A stretch of 64,000 nt of DNA, from the NCBI GenBank assembly GCA_965278995.1, contig OZ257136.1, positions 4,836,001 to 4,900,000 of the forward strand, read 5' to 3'. The position numbers and the translations under genes are program-made. This DNA is from JADJYF01 sp965278995. GTDB lineage: Bacteria; Pseudomonadota; Gammaproteobacteria; Ga0077536. Of this stretch, positions 24,680 to 33,929 are shown piece by piece. The notes under the pieces were generated by a model that did no database searches, was not told where the DNA came from, and saw only the letters and a list, made by a program, of their open reading frames with translations. How positions within the stretch are numbered: the stretch's first letter is position 1; each line of letters begins with the position of its first letter.

Positions 24680-26377
24680 ATGACGTTTCGCGCACGGCTC
24701 CTGCAAGCGATCCTCGGCGCCGTATTCGTCACGACGGCCGCCAGTCTCTATTTCGCCGAAAGGCAGACACGGGTCTCCTACCGGGCCGTGGTCGATGCCC
24801 TGTTCCGCCAGCAGACGGCAGCGTTTCATCGCGAGCAGGAAGGTCGTCATGCGCTCGCCGTCGAGCAGGTCGTCCGCCTTGCGACGTCGGTGCGCCTGTT
24901 CGCCGCGTTGGAAGAGCGCGATACGGAGGTCTACAAGATTGCCGGCGATGAGCTGCGCCTCGGTGACTTCATCGCGTTCCGTCTACTCGATGTCCGAGGC
25001 GAGATAGTCGAACCCCCGACCGATGGCCGCGCTGGGATCCTTGCCACCGATACCCTCTACCCGCAACTGGTGCCGCCGACCCTGCCGGAGGGTGCGCGCC
25101 CCGACGAGGTCGAGCTGGGTTTCGTTCACGACGAGCGAGCGCCACCCGCGCGTGCAGGGCTCTACCGTGTGCTGGCTGCACCAATCGTCAATTTCAGTTC
25201 CCGGGTCGGTACGCTAATCCTGGTTCAGCACATGGCACACTTCGGCGCGGACGCGACTGCGAGCGATGGTCTGCAATCGGCACTGTGGCAGGGCGGTGCT
25301 CTGGTCGGCGGCGACATGCCCGCTGCGCTGCGGACCGCGCTGACTGCACGGTTCGCGAACGCCTCGGCGGAGGTCAGAGATGGGGAGATTGCAATTGCCG
25401 GGACGACCTACCGCTACGAGCGTGTGCTGCTCAATGAGGGTTCTGCCTACCCCCCGGCCTGGCTCGTGTCGACCTTCTCGATGGCCGCGTTCGCGGAGCA
25501 GCAGCGCGCGCTGATGTTACGCCTCGCGCTGACCGGAGCCGCAGCGGCATACCTTGCCATTCTGCTTGCGCTGGCGTTGTCGCGTCAGCTGGCACGCCCA
25601 ATCGACGATCTGGTCGCAGCAACCCGCCAGATCCGCGCGGGCGACTATGAGCTCACGTTGCAGCCGGCATCGACCCGAGAAATGCGCGCGCTCGCCGAAG
25701 CCTTTGATGAGATGGCTGCGGGGTTGGCACTCAAAGATCGCTATCGTTCGCTGCTCGCCCAGGTGGCCGATCCGCAGATCGCCGCCGAGCTGATCGCCGG
25801 TCGCGTACGCCTGGGCGGCGAGCTCCGCGACGTGACTGTGATGTTCTGCGACATCCGCGAATACACCGTGCTGACGATCGGACGGACGCCTGAAGCGGTC
25901 ATCGAGATCCTGAACACGCACCTCGGTGCCATGGCGCAGGTCGTTCACGCGCACGGCGGTGTCGTCAATCAGTTCGCCGGCGATGCGGTTATGGCGTTGT
26001 TCGGCGCGCCGAAAAGTTATGGCGACGATGCCGAGCGCGCAGTGCGCTGTGCAGCGGCAATGGTCGGTGAGCGCCAGCGACTGAACCTGAGTGCGGCACT
26101 ACCGATACACATCGGCATCGGCATCGCTTCCGGGGCCATGGTTGCAGGCTGCATCGGCGCCGAAAACCGGAACGACTACACCGTGGTCGGCGAGCGAGTG
26201 AACCTCGCCGCGCGGCTGAGCGGTGCGGCCAGCGCAGGTGAGATCCTGCTCGACGAGGCCACTTTTGCGCGTGTCGTCGCGCTCATCCCAAGCACGGCCG
26301 TTGCGCCTATGGCGCTCAAGGGCTTCGCCGAGCCTGTCCGCGCCTACCGCGTTACGCCTCTCGCAGAGTCGGGGTGA
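24680..26377 (+). CDS. membrane-bound class III adenylate/guanylate cyclase with HAMP domain
   Basis: A 565-residue sensor enzyme. Transmembrane helix 1 at about 8-24, a periplasmic sensor of about 245 residues, helix 2 at about 277-300, a HAMP linker at about 300-352 (RQLARPIDDLVAATRQIRAG) and a class III cyclase domain at about 380-555. Metal-binding aspartates lie in VMFCDIREYT and FAGDAVMALFG. The YTVVGERVNLAARL segment holds the transition-state asparagine and nearby residues. It should make cAMP (or cGMP) in response to a periplasmic signal. It sits between the cupredoxin gene and a porin-like gene that overlaps its stop by 4 bases. Confidence 0.88.
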   Translation: MTFRARLLQAILGAVFVTTAASLYFAERQTRVSYRAVVDALFRQQTAAFHREQEGRHALAVEQVVRLATSVRLFAALEERDTEVYKIAGDELRLGDFIAFRLLDVRGEIVEPPTDGRAGILATDTLYPQLVPPTLPEGARPDEVELGFVHDERAPPARAGLYRVLAAPIVNFSSRVGTLILVQHMAHFGADATASDGLQSALWQGGALVGGDMPAALRTALTARFANASAEVRDGEIAIAGTTYRYERVLLNEGSAYPPAWLVSTFSMAAFAEQQRALMLRLALTGAAAAYLAILLALALSRQLARPIDDLVAATRQIRAGDYELTLQPASTREMRALAEAFDEMAAGLALKDRYRSLLAQVADPQIAAELIAGRVRLGGELRDVTVMFCDIREYTVLTIGRTPEAVIEILNTHLGAMAQVVHAHGGVVNQFAGDAVMALFGAPKSYGDDAERAVRCAAAMVGERQRLNLSAALPIHIGIGIASGAMVAGCIGAENRNDYTVVGERVNLAARLSGAASAGEILLDEATFARVVALIPSTAVAPMALKGFAEPVRAYRVTPLAESG

Positions 26378-27606
26378 AGTTGGCCCGCACTGCGCACAGC
26401 GCCATCGTGCTACTGCTGTGTCTGGGGACGACTTGCCCCAGCCAGGCGCAACAAGCGTTCGATGCGCTCGGTGATCGGCTGAGCGTGGTCTCCGCCGACG
26501 GTACGCGGTGGGCACGGCTCTCTGTCATGACGGATCTCGCCGTCTTCGTCTCCGAGCGCCCGCCACCCGGGCTCCTGCGCAGCAACGAACAGCCGCTGAT
26601 CGCGCCGCGAACCGCGCTGCTGTTCGACGCAAGCCTGGGTCCGCGTCTCTCGGCTCACGCCCAGGCACGTATCGATCGCGGATACGATCCCGGTCGTCAC
26701 ACCGACGGGGATGCTCGCTTCGACGAATATTATCTTGAAGCCCTGCTGCTCGATGCGGGACAAATCGTGCTACGCGCGGGCAAGTTCGCGACGGTGTTCG
26801 GCGGCTGGGTAGAGCGCCACCTCGCCTGGGACAATCCGCTCATCACCGCACCTGCGCTCTACGAGGATTTGGTCGCCATCACCGATAGGGCCGCGCCGTC
26901 CGATTTCGCGACTTTCGCGGAACGTCGTGACGCGCCGGACAACAAGCAGGGCTGGGTGCCGATGATCTGGGGCCCGTCCTACACTACCGGCGCATCCTTG
27001 GTCGGGCATCTCGACACCGTCACACTCGCTATCGAGGCCAAGAACGCGGCGCTTTCGGCACGGCCGGAATCGTGGTCCGCAGTCGACAGCGGTTTCGAAA
27101 CGGCGCCCACCGTGACGGGCCGTATTGCCTGGCACCCGCGTACCGAATGGACCCTGGCGATATCCGGCAGCCGTGGACCTTACCTGCGAGACGAAGCCCG
27201 CGCCACGCTGCCTGCGGGTAACGAGCTCGACGACTTCCTGCAGACCATCGTCGCCACCGACATGACCTACGAACTGCACCGCATGCAGCTGTGGGTGGAG
27301 GTTGCTCGCGGTGGCTTCGAAGTGCCCCAGGTCGGCGATGTCGACGCGTTCAGTGGCTTCGCCGAAGTGCGGTACATGCTCGCTCCGCAATGGTGGCTCG
27401 CGGGGCGGTGGAACCAATCCTGGTATGACGATGCACCGGGCCTCCGGCACTCCTGGGATCGCGATCTGCGCCGTCTCGATCTCGGACTCGGCTATCGCTA
27501 CGACGCGCACGTCGAGGCAAAGCTCGAGTACAGCGTCGGCGACCAGTCGGGCGACGACAGCAACGGCAATCAGCTCCTTGCGGCTCAGCTCGTATTCTGG
27601 TTCTGA
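26374..27606 (+). CDS. outer-membrane beta-barrel (porin-like) protein
   Basis: A 410-residue protein from GTG 26374, overlapping the cyclase stop. A signal peptide (HSAIVLLLCLGTTCPSQAQ) is followed by alternating polar and hydrophobic strands, for example VTLAIEAKNAALSA, RIAWHPRTEWTLAISGSRG and VEAKLEYSVGD. The chain ends in AAQLVFWF, the aromatic C-terminus recognised by the BAM machinery. No specific substrate family is evident. As third gene of the cupredoxin-cyclase operon it may be the uptake channel whose cargo the system senses. Confidence 0.72.
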   Translation: MKLARTAHSAIVLLLCLGTTCPSQAQQAFDALGDRLSVVSADGTRWARLSVMTDLAVFVSERPPPGLLRSNEQPLIAPRTALLFDASLGPRLSAHAQARIDRGYDPGRHTDGDARFDEYYLEALLLDAGQIVLRAGKFATVFGGWVERHLAWDNPLITAPALYEDLVAITDRAAPSDFATFAERRDAPDNKQGWVPMIWGPSYTTGASLVGHLDTVTLAIEAKNAALSARPESWSAVDSGFETAPTVTGRIAWHPRTEWTLAISGSRGPYLRDEARATLPAGNELDDFLQTIVATDMTYELHRMQLWVEVARGGFEVPQVGDVDAFSGFAEVRYMLAPQWWLAGRWNQSWYDDAPGLRHSWDRDLRRLDLGLGYRYDAHVEAKLEYSVGDQSGDDSNGNQLLAAQLVFWF

Positions 27607-27724
27607 CGCATGCCCCGCCTTTTCACGGAATTCAGGACGCCGCTGTTCTTGAAAAATTATTTCGTATACGTGAGTGAGGCAGGCAGTACATGCGATACAG
27701 GATGGTTACGTTCCTGACATTTTC

Positions 27725-28423
27725 TCAATAGGCAAGTTTCGGGTACCAGTCTGTTCCGCGACCCTCCGGCGTGCTGTCGAGGACAGTCCAGAGCGGCATC
27801 AGGTCGGGTGCACCGCGCGGATCCTGCCCGGGGTCGGCGGTCGCGGAACCCATTTCGCCGCTCCAGAAATGGCGAATCGTGCCATCGCGTCGCGTGAAGA
27901 CGTTGAATGCTGGGGCGTCCGCGTCGTCCGCGCTCACATACTCGCGGGTGTAATCTCCGTCGATATCCGAGAAAAACTTCAGGTGGCGCCAGCCACGTTC
28001 CTGCTTGAACGCCACGAGCCGTTCGATTGGCGATCGCGCGACAATAACCAACGCGATCCGCTGTTCGATATCGAGCGCTTCGCCGTCCCACGCCGAGAGC
28101 AGTGCGGTGCACATCGGACACGGCCGCTCGCGCTGCGGTCCATACATATAGCTGTAGATCGCGAGCGTCGACTTGTCGCCGAACAGCGCTGAAAATACGG
28201 CTGGGCCATCGTCGCCCTCGAAGCGGTACTCTTTCGGTACCGCGCCGCCTGGCGGCAGAGCGCGGCGCTGTGCTGCCACGCGTTCGATGTGGCGCCTGAG
28301 TTCGATTTCCTCGGCGAGGAGCGCATCCCGCGCAAGTCGATATTCCTTGCTTTCGTTCGGAAAGCGGACGCCGTTCTTCCTTGCCAATTCGCTCGCAGAC
28401 GTAAGTGGTTGCAATGTAGCCAT
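27725..28423 (-). CDS. DUF899 family thioredoxin-like protein
   Basis: About 232 residues from ATG 28423 (MATLQPLTSASEL), with GAAGAAGAG upstream; alternative ATGs lie 3 and 4 codons earlier. It has the DUF899 signature: LLAEEIELRRHIERVAAQRR, ALPPGG, YRFEGDDGP, LFGDKSTLAIYSYMYGPQ and CPMCTALLSAWDG with a CxxC pair, and FSDIDGDYTREY. The fold is thioredoxin-like. Function is not established. It points leftward, convergent with the porin-like gene. Confidence 0.88.
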   Translation of the reverse strand: MATLQPLTSASELARKNGVRFPNESKEYRLARDALLAEEIELRRHIERVAAQRRALPPGGAVPKEYRFEGDDGPAVFSALFGDKSTLAIYSYMYGPQRERPCPMCTALLSAWDGEALDIEQRIALVIVARSPIERLVAFKQERGWRHLKFFSDIDGDYTREYVSADDADAPAFNVFTRRDGTIRHFWSGEMGSATADPGQDPRGAPDLMPLWTVLDSTPEGRGTDWYPKLAY

Positions 28424-28667
28424 GGTCATCATTCTCTTCTTCGTTCTTATAGGCATTCGGTGGCGATCGCGTCGCGATTTTGATGGACGACCATCTCGAA
28501 TACATCGTCCGTTGTCCGGGTGTCACCCGTGCGGCCGCGATATTCGTGCCCATCGTCACCTCATCCAAACTGCCTGAGAACGAGTGTTTCGTCCAGCATT
28601 CCGATCCAGGTATCGCACGCGCACGCGCGTCTCACTACACTGGGGCACCCACAGGCAGGAGCACACC

Positions 28668-28991
28668 ATGCAAATTTACGAAAGGCGCACTTACTCTATT
28701 CGGGTTGGACAGATGGCAGAGGCGATGCGGCTCTACGCCGAGGTGGGCTGGCCGCTGTTCCAGTCCGGCGGCTTCAGCAGCAATCTGGTCGGCTATTTCG
28801 TCAGTGACACGGGCCAGCTGCATCAGTTGATGCATATCTGGCGCTTTGCCGATGACGCCGCGCGGCGTGACTTCTGGAAGCGGCTGTACGGCCACGCCGA
28901 ATTTCCAGGATTCGCTTCGCAGGTGCGGGCCTTGATTGAAAAGCAGGAAGTGCAGTTGTTCGTGTCGGCGCCCTGGGGCCCCACGCCCTGA
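28668..28991 (+). CDS. NIPSNAP family protein
   Basis: A 107-residue protein from ATG 28668 with AGGAG 7 bases upstream. It opens MQIYERRTYSIRVGQMAEAM and contains QLHQLMHIWRFADDAARRDF, both typical of the NIPSNAP dimeric alpha-beta barrel. These small proteins are often encoded next to catabolic genes; their biochemical role is poorly known. It stands alone between DUF899, which is divergent, and a PEP-CTERM gene. Confidence 0.85.
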   Translation: MQIYERRTYSIRVGQMAEAMRLYAEVGWPLFQSGGFSSNLVGYFVSDTGQLHQLMHIWRFADDAARRDFWKRLYGHAEFPGFASQVRALIEKQEVQLFVSAPWGPTP

Positions 28992-29154
28992 GGCCGTGCG
29001 GTTCTCATCAATACGATCGCGGTGACGCAGCCCAGCGGCGCGTCGCACCGGTCGTCACCGTTGCTATGCGCGGACTGCACGGTCGTGTTACGGGAAACTT
29101 GCTAGTATCGGGACGGCCGCAGGCCTTCCCATTCACTGCGAGACGGAGGACGTG

Positions 29155-30099
29155 ATGCATCGTCAGACTGAAACACGCAGCTCGCGCTATGCCGTCATGT
29201 TCTCTGCCTTTCTGATCTACGGCGGTCTGCAGACACCGCCAGCCGAAGCGCTCACCGTCCTGCCCGGAATTCCTGGGGGTTTCCCCACGGTTGGATTTGG
29301 ACAAGCATTGAGCGCGGTACGTTATTCGATGAGCGGCGGGGCAATTGTTATCGATCCCTCGTCGGGTGGCGCGGGCGGGGACGGCTTCGGTAGAGAAGAC
29401 TCGCTAGTTACTTCCAATTTTGCTGCTGTATTGACGCAGAATCTAGGCGCAGACGTGCAAATCGGAACGGCCGAAGCCCTTGTCACGGGGCGTGCCAGCG
29501 CAGGTTTTGGCACGCTGCGCGCAGCGGCCGTGGCGAGTGGCGGGGGCGGTTTTGTCGACGCCACCGCAGGTGTTACCGTGAGTTTCATCGATGTCATCGA
29601 GATAGGAGGTGACGGCCAATCGGTGCTCAACTTTGACATCAACTGGAAGGTTGGCGGCACCGTCTCAGCCACGCGCGGTTCCGCGACAGCCTTTGCCCAG
29701 TTATGGATTTTCCCGTTTGGACCTCTCCCGCCACAGGGCGTCCAGTTTGCCGGTAACTCATACGTTGGCTCTTCATGGTCATCTGCACGGGCTTCTGTGA
29801 TTGATACGAGACTTGGGGAATTCAAAGACCTTCCGACTGGATCGAAGTATTGGCTTTTCGGACAATTGTCCGTTTTCGCAAGCAGGGGGGAGCCGGTTGT
29901 CGTCGATTCGCCTCAGCATACCGCCCGGGCGGATTTCATGGATACGGTAGAGTTGTTCATCGACCCCAGCCGCGACAGTCCAGCAGGCGCATTTCTGACC
30001 TCCGCGAGCGGTCATACCTACGCATCGCCGGTTCCGGTCCCGGGTGTCGGCGCCCTACTGGGGCTTTGCGTTGCCGGCTGCTTGTTCCGCAGAAAATAA
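29155..30099 (+). CDS. exported protein with PEP-CTERM-type sorting tail
   Basis: About 314 residues from ATG 29155 with GGAGG upstream; a GTG 3 bases earlier is an alternative. A signal peptide ends near PPAEA. The body is glycine- and valine-rich beta structure (GGGGFVDATAGVTVSFIDVI). The tail reads VPVPGVGALLGLCVAGCLFRRK, a VP(V/E)P-hydrophobic-basic tripartite PEP-CTERM signal. Such tails are cut by exosortase, and the proteins often go into exopolysaccharide matrices. No exosortase gene is in the window. It is convergent with a second PEP-CTERM-like gene. Confidence 0.75.
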   Translation: MHRQTETRSSRYAVMFSAFLIYGGLQTPPAEALTVLPGIPGGFPTVGFGQALSAVRYSMSGGAIVIDPSSGGAGGDGFGREDSLVTSNFAAVLTQNLGADVQIGTAEALVTGRASAGFGTLRAAAVASGGGGFVDATAGVTVSFIDVIEIGGDGQSVLNFDINWKVGGTVSATRGSATAFAQLWIFPFGPLPPQGVQFAGNSYVGSSWSSARASVIDTRLGEFKDLPTGSKYWLFGQLSVFASRGEPVVVDSPQHTARADFMDTVELFIDPSRDSPAGAFLTSASGHTYASPVPVPGVGALLGLCVAGCLFRRK

Positions 30100-30113
30100 T
30101 TGCACATAGAAGA

Positions 30114-30139
30114 TCCGCCCGAAACATAACCCGGGCGGA
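30114..30139. terminator. hairpin between convergent genes, possible bidirectional terminator
   Basis: TCCGCCCG at 30114-30121 pairs with CGGGCGGA at 30132-30139 around a 10-base loop. It lies between the ends of two convergent genes. No strong T-run follows, so efficiency as an intrinsic terminator is uncertain. Confidence 0.45.
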
Positions 30140-30162
30140 GTGATCGACTCGAAGAACTGACG

Positions 30163-32406
30163 TCAACGGTGCAGAGTGCGCTGCTGTTTGTCGCCGCTAT
30201 GTCGTTCTCGCGCGCGGAGCCGTAAGCGCATTCCGATTAGCATGATGGCTAGTGCCAGTTCTGAAGTTCTCGGCATGGCCGGGATTGGCGTTGTCGGGAG
30301 AGGTGGCTTGAGATCGATCATGTATACGTTGCCCGCATCGGTATTGATCGCCAGCCGCTCCGGTCCAGTGCGCACCAGTTGATCGATCCGCCCCGATACG
30401 TTTGGTAGCTGTACGGTGTCGAGCAAGTCGAATGTCGTGAGGTTGAATATTTTCAATTCAGTCTCGTACATGAAGTAGACCCGGTTTTCTTCCTGCACCA
30501 CCTCGACGGCTCCGCCACCGCCAGTATAGCGACCGAGTACCGCCAGCGAGCGCGGGTCCAGTGCATAACCGAAAGTCGTGTACACGACATCGTTCGTCAT
30601 CTCGAGCGCAGTGCCGACCAGGTAGGACTGCATGACGGCCAATGTACGTGCGCCGTTTTGATCGATAACGCCTCGCCACAATTCCTGTGCAGTGGTGAAC
30701 CCGGCAAATCCGACCAGGGTCTGCGCGTCATCAGTGATGGCGAGCGTCTGCGCCTCGGTGGCCAGATTCGGGCCTCGCTCGATTCCATCGACATAGAGCG
30801 CGGTGCCGCGCCGGCCTGTTGACCCGACGATTCCGCGACTGATGACGAGCGCATTTGAACGTCCCGGCAGAGCAGCAATGCTGTCCGCTTTCATGGGCGC
30901 TTCGCCGGGATTATGACCGACAGGGAAGAGCGGGCCGATGGTTCGCGTCAACGTATCGAATCTGCGAAAGGCATACGCGCCGTCAATTCTTACCCACAAA
31001 GTGGACATTCCGCGCGCGAGCGACAACTCATGGGGCTCACTGCCGATGAATACGGACGCTTCGATCGTACCTTGCACGGGATCGATGACGGTGATCGTAT
31101 TGCCGAGTCCAGGCCCGGCACTGCTCGGCACGGAAGCGAGAAGGCGTTGACTGACGGGATCGAAAACTAGGTCATTGGTTGGCAGCCTGAGCAGTGAAGT
31201 GGTCACTGCCTGAGCCGACGATCCCAGCACGAGGAGCGGAATCGAGAGCAGAAAACGATGCGACGACGGATCGCGACTTGGACGCGTCGATGCGAACGCA
31301 TGTCGCGAGCCGGCGCGGCCACGCCGTCGGAGGAGCGGGAGCAGTGGGAGCAACAGCGCCGCTGAGTTGGGCAAGGGCACGGTGGCGGTTGCCGGCTTCG
31401 ACGCATCAGGCTCGATCAGGAACAATTGGTTCCGGCTCGTGGTCGACGCCAGGCCCGACACGCCCCACCGGATCAGGTCGACGGCGAGACCTTCAGCACC
31501 ACTGATATTAAGCGTCCTCAGCGGGACGAAGGTCTCAAGGTCGTACACCTTGAGCGACGACGCCCCTGGCTGGAAGTATACGAGTCCGGCAACAGGGTCG
31601 ACCTCCAGTGCGCCGGACGACTGGTAGGTCCCTAGCGTCCTCAGCAGGGTGGGGTCTAAGGCGACTCCGGTACTGCCGTAGACGATCCCGCCGGCAAACT
31701 CGATGTCGCCGCGGTAATGTCGCACGAGTCCATTGGCCTGCGCATCGATGGCAACACCGTTTCCATCGACTGACATGACATAGAACGTGAAGCTGCTCGT
31801 GTCTGTACCGATACCGTAAAGGGCCTTTCCATCCGAAAAAGCAATCTGATTAGGGCCGGTGTGGCCGGTGACCTTGGCCGACAGTAGACTGCCATCGTCA
31901 TAGATGCGCACGCCCATGAAGCTCGGGCTATCCGCGCGTGCCAGCGACAGCGCAATGACACCTGAATCGAGCGGCGACACGGCGATGTCCGCGACACGAG
32001 AATAGCCGTCGCCGACGACGAAGCGCAGATCCACCGTATCACTCGGAAGATGATAACGCGCGATGTTGGTTCCGCCATCGACAGAGACGTAGGCAAATTC
32101 GCCATCCGCAGAAAGCGCGACGACGCCTGCATCGGTTCCCAGAGGGACTGAACGGACGATCTTGCGTGCGGACGGGTCGATGATGGCCAGTGTCCCCGCC
32201 ATACCTTCGCCACCGGTGCGCGCGATCGTCGCCAATATCCGCTGGCTGGCACGATCGTAGGCGATATGATTGACTAACAGATCCATCGTCGATACGACGG
32301 CGGCGAAGCTCGTTGCGCAGAACGCGCTCGTCAGCGCGCAGAGCGACGCCATGATTATCGTTTTAGTCATGAAATTTACCCGACACAATGAAATCGGATT
32401 CGTCAT
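30163..32406 (-). CDS. apparent fusion of two PEP-CTERM-tailed beta-propeller proteins
   Basis: One open frame of 747 residues holds two similar halves. Half 1: signal peptide, YVTN-type beta-propeller repeats (ILATIARTGGEGMAGTLAII, GVVALSADGEFAYVSVDGG), and at residues of about 343-365 a tail VPLPNSAALLLPLLPLLRRR. Half 2 begins after it with its own signal peptide (FLLSIPLLVLGSSAQA at about 377-392), a second propeller (RLLASVPSSAGPGLGNTITV), and a final tail PAMPRTSELALAIMLIGMRL followed by basic residues. This layout suggests two tandem paralogous genes joined in frame. Start ATG 32406 or the internal ATG at 32370 are both possible. Function unknown; probably extracellular. Confidence 0.75.
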   Translation of the reverse strand: MTNPISLCRVNFMTKTIIMASLCALTSAFCATSFAAVVSTMDLLVNHIAYDRASQRILATIARTGGEGMAGTLAIIDPSARKIVRSVPLGTDAGVVALSADGEFAYVSVDGGTNIARYHLPSDTVDLRFVVGDGYSRVADIAVSPLDSGVIALSLARADSPSFMGVRIYDDGSLLSAKVTGHTGPNQIAFSDGKALYGIGTDTSSFTFYVMSVDGNGVAIDAQANGLVRHYRGDIEFAGGIVYGSTGVALDPTLLRTLGTYQSSGALEVDPVAGLVYFQPGASSLKVYDLETFVPLRTLNISGAEGLAVDLIRWGVSGLASTTSRNQLFLIEPDASKPATATVPLPNSAALLLPLLPLLRRRGRAGSRHAFASTRPSRDPSSHRFLLSIPLLVLGSSAQAVTTSLLRLPTNDLVFDPVSQRLLASVPSSAGPGLGNTITVIDPVQGTIEASVFIGSEPHELSLARGMSTLWVRIDGAYAFRRFDTLTRTIGPLFPVGHNPGEAPMKADSIAALPGRSNALVISRGIVGSTGRRGTALYVDGIERGPNLATEAQTLAITDDAQTLVGFAGFTTAQELWRGVIDQNGARTLAVMQSYLVGTALEMTNDVVYTTFGYALDPRSLAVLGRYTGGGGAVEVVQEENRVYFMYETELKIFNLTTFDLLDTVQLPNVSGRIDQLVRTGPERLAINTDAGNVYMIDLKPPLPTTPIPAMPRTSELALAIMLIGMRLRLRARERHSGDKQQRTLHR

Positions 32407-33812
32407 CCGACATCCGTTGGGCCATGCTCGTTGATCTCGCCAAACTTGGCCGCCATTGTCGGGTTGCCTCGAGTGAGCTTCTTGATCGTCACGTCCTGTG
32501 CCTTGTCGTTCGCAAGACGAAGGCTTCGGACTGTGGCGAGCAGGGCATCTTTTGTTTTCTGCAGGTGGTTGATGGATTTGTCGATCTCGTCGACCGCAGT
32601 CTGGAAGTGCCTCGAGGCGAGGTCGTAGTCCTTTGCAAAGGCAGTCTTGAACGTCTCGAGCTTGCTTTCGAAGTTCGTGACGTCGATGTTCTGCGCTTTT
32701 ACGACCGCAAGCTCGGACTTATACTGTAGTGAATTCATTGCCGCATTCCGCAGCAGCGTGATGATTGGAAGAAAGAACTGCGGGCGAACGACGTACATTT
32801 TCGGGTAGCGGTGGAACACGTCGACGATTCCGAGGTTGTAGAGATCACTGTCGGGCTCTACGAGCGAGACCAGTACCGCATACTCGCACCCTTTCTCGGT
32901 GCGATCCTTGTCGAGCTCTTTCAGGAAGTCTTCATTCTTGTTCTTCGTTGCGGTGCGATCACTTTCGTTCTTCATTTCGAACATGATGGAGACGATTTCA
33001 GCGCCAGTCTCATCCGAGTCTCGAAAGATGTAGTCGCCTTTGCTGCCGGTCCGCGCATCGTTATCTTTCTCGAAATACGCTCTTGCAAACGCCGTCGCTC
33101 GAATACGGTTAAATTCGGTCTCGCAGTGCTGCTCGAGGGTTTCGCCAATCATCTTGGTCGACAGACGAGCTTTCATGTCCCGCAAGCGTTCGATCTGGTC
33201 ATCCCGGTCCTTGATCTGTGTCTCGTATTTATCTTTGAGTGACTTCTCGGCGAGCAGCTTTTCAAGCTGCGAGCGCTCGAGCCCGCTCTTCATCTCGTCG
33301 CGCTCTTTTTCGACCGCCATGAGTGCCTCAGTCACGGCGAGCTTCCGCACCACGTCACCGGCATTGAGCTCGGCCTTCAGATTCTGGATCTCTGCATCCT
33401 TGCTGGCAGCAGCCCGCTGTAGTTCATTCTCGAGTTTCGCTTCCGCCAGCTGAGTAGCGGCATGCTTATCATGCTTCGCCCGCTCAAGTTCACTCGCGAG
33501 CGCGTCACGCTCTTTTTCGACTGCACTGCGCGCCTCGGTCACGGCGAGCTTCCGCGCTACGACATCTGCATCGATCTTGGCCTTCAGCTCCTGGATCTGG
33601 GCGTCCTTGGTGGCGGCGGCCTGCTGCAACGCGCTTGCGATTTTAGTTTCGGCGAGTTCTATCGCGTTCCGCTTATCCTGCTCAGCGAGCTCAAGCCGCT
33701 CATGCAACTGCTTTTCGAACTCGCTATCGCGAACCTGCTTCAGGATGTCCGCGTAACCGGCTTCGTCAATCTTGAACGCTTTCCCGCAATGCGGGCAGTT
33801 GATCTCGTGCAT
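32403..33812 (-). CDS. DUF2130 domain protein with zinc ribbon and coiled coil
   Basis: 469 residues from ATG 33812 (MHEINCPHCGKAF); upstream in-frame codons lack family similarity. A CPHCGKxF half zinc ribbon is at 6-13, a long coiled coil at about 25-240 and the DUF2130 domain at about 240-455, with LSTKMIGETLEQHCETEFN, GSKGDYIFRD and IMFEMKNESD, a pattern reminiscent of restriction-type nuclease folds (E, K-D and E-x-K). The coiled coil contains a 69-residue tandem duplication. Function is unknown; a DNA-related role has been suggested for this family by fold. Its 3' end overlaps the next gene's start region by 4 bases. Confidence 0.85.
   Translation of the reverse strand: MHEINCPHCGKAFKIDEAGYADILKQVRDSEFEKQLHERLELAEQDKRNAIELAETKIASALQQAAATKDAQIQELKAKIDADVVARKLAVTEARSAVEKERDALASELERAKHDKHAATQLAEAKLENELQRAAASKDAEIQNLKAELNAGDVVRKLAVTEALMAVEKERDEMKSGLERSQLEKLLAEKSLKDKYETQIKDRDDQIERLRDMKARLSTKMIGETLEQHCETEFNRIRATAFARAYFEKDNDARTGSKGDYIFRDSDETGAEIVSIMFEMKNESDRTATKNKNEDFLKELDKDRTEKGCEYAVLVSLVEPDSDLYNLGIVDVFHRYPKMYVVRPQFFLPIITLLRNAAMNSLQYKSELAVVKAQNIDVTNFESKLETFKTAFAKDYDLASRHFQTAVDEIDKSINHLQKTKDALLATVRSLRLANDKAQDVTIKKLTRGNPTMAAKFGEINEHGPTDVG
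33246..33659 (-). repeat. 69-codon tandem duplication in DUF2130 coiled coil
   Basis: Residues 52-120 and 121-189 of the DUF2130 protein are aligned copies: LAETKIASALQQAAATKDAQ versus LAEAKLENELQRAAASKDAE, and RKLAVTEARSAVEKERD versus RKLAVTEALMAVEKERD. The DNA copies are 207 bases apart and nearly identical over about 50 bases (near 33301 and 33508). Confidence 0.8.
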
Positions 33813-33929
33813 ATTGATCTGTCTGGTGCCCACGTACGGCGCATCCCCGAGTTGTCGAAGTTGGCTAAGATTAGCGAAGGCACTCTGCATAAGAAAGCAT
33901 TCAATGCCAAACGATGGCACCAAATTGAT

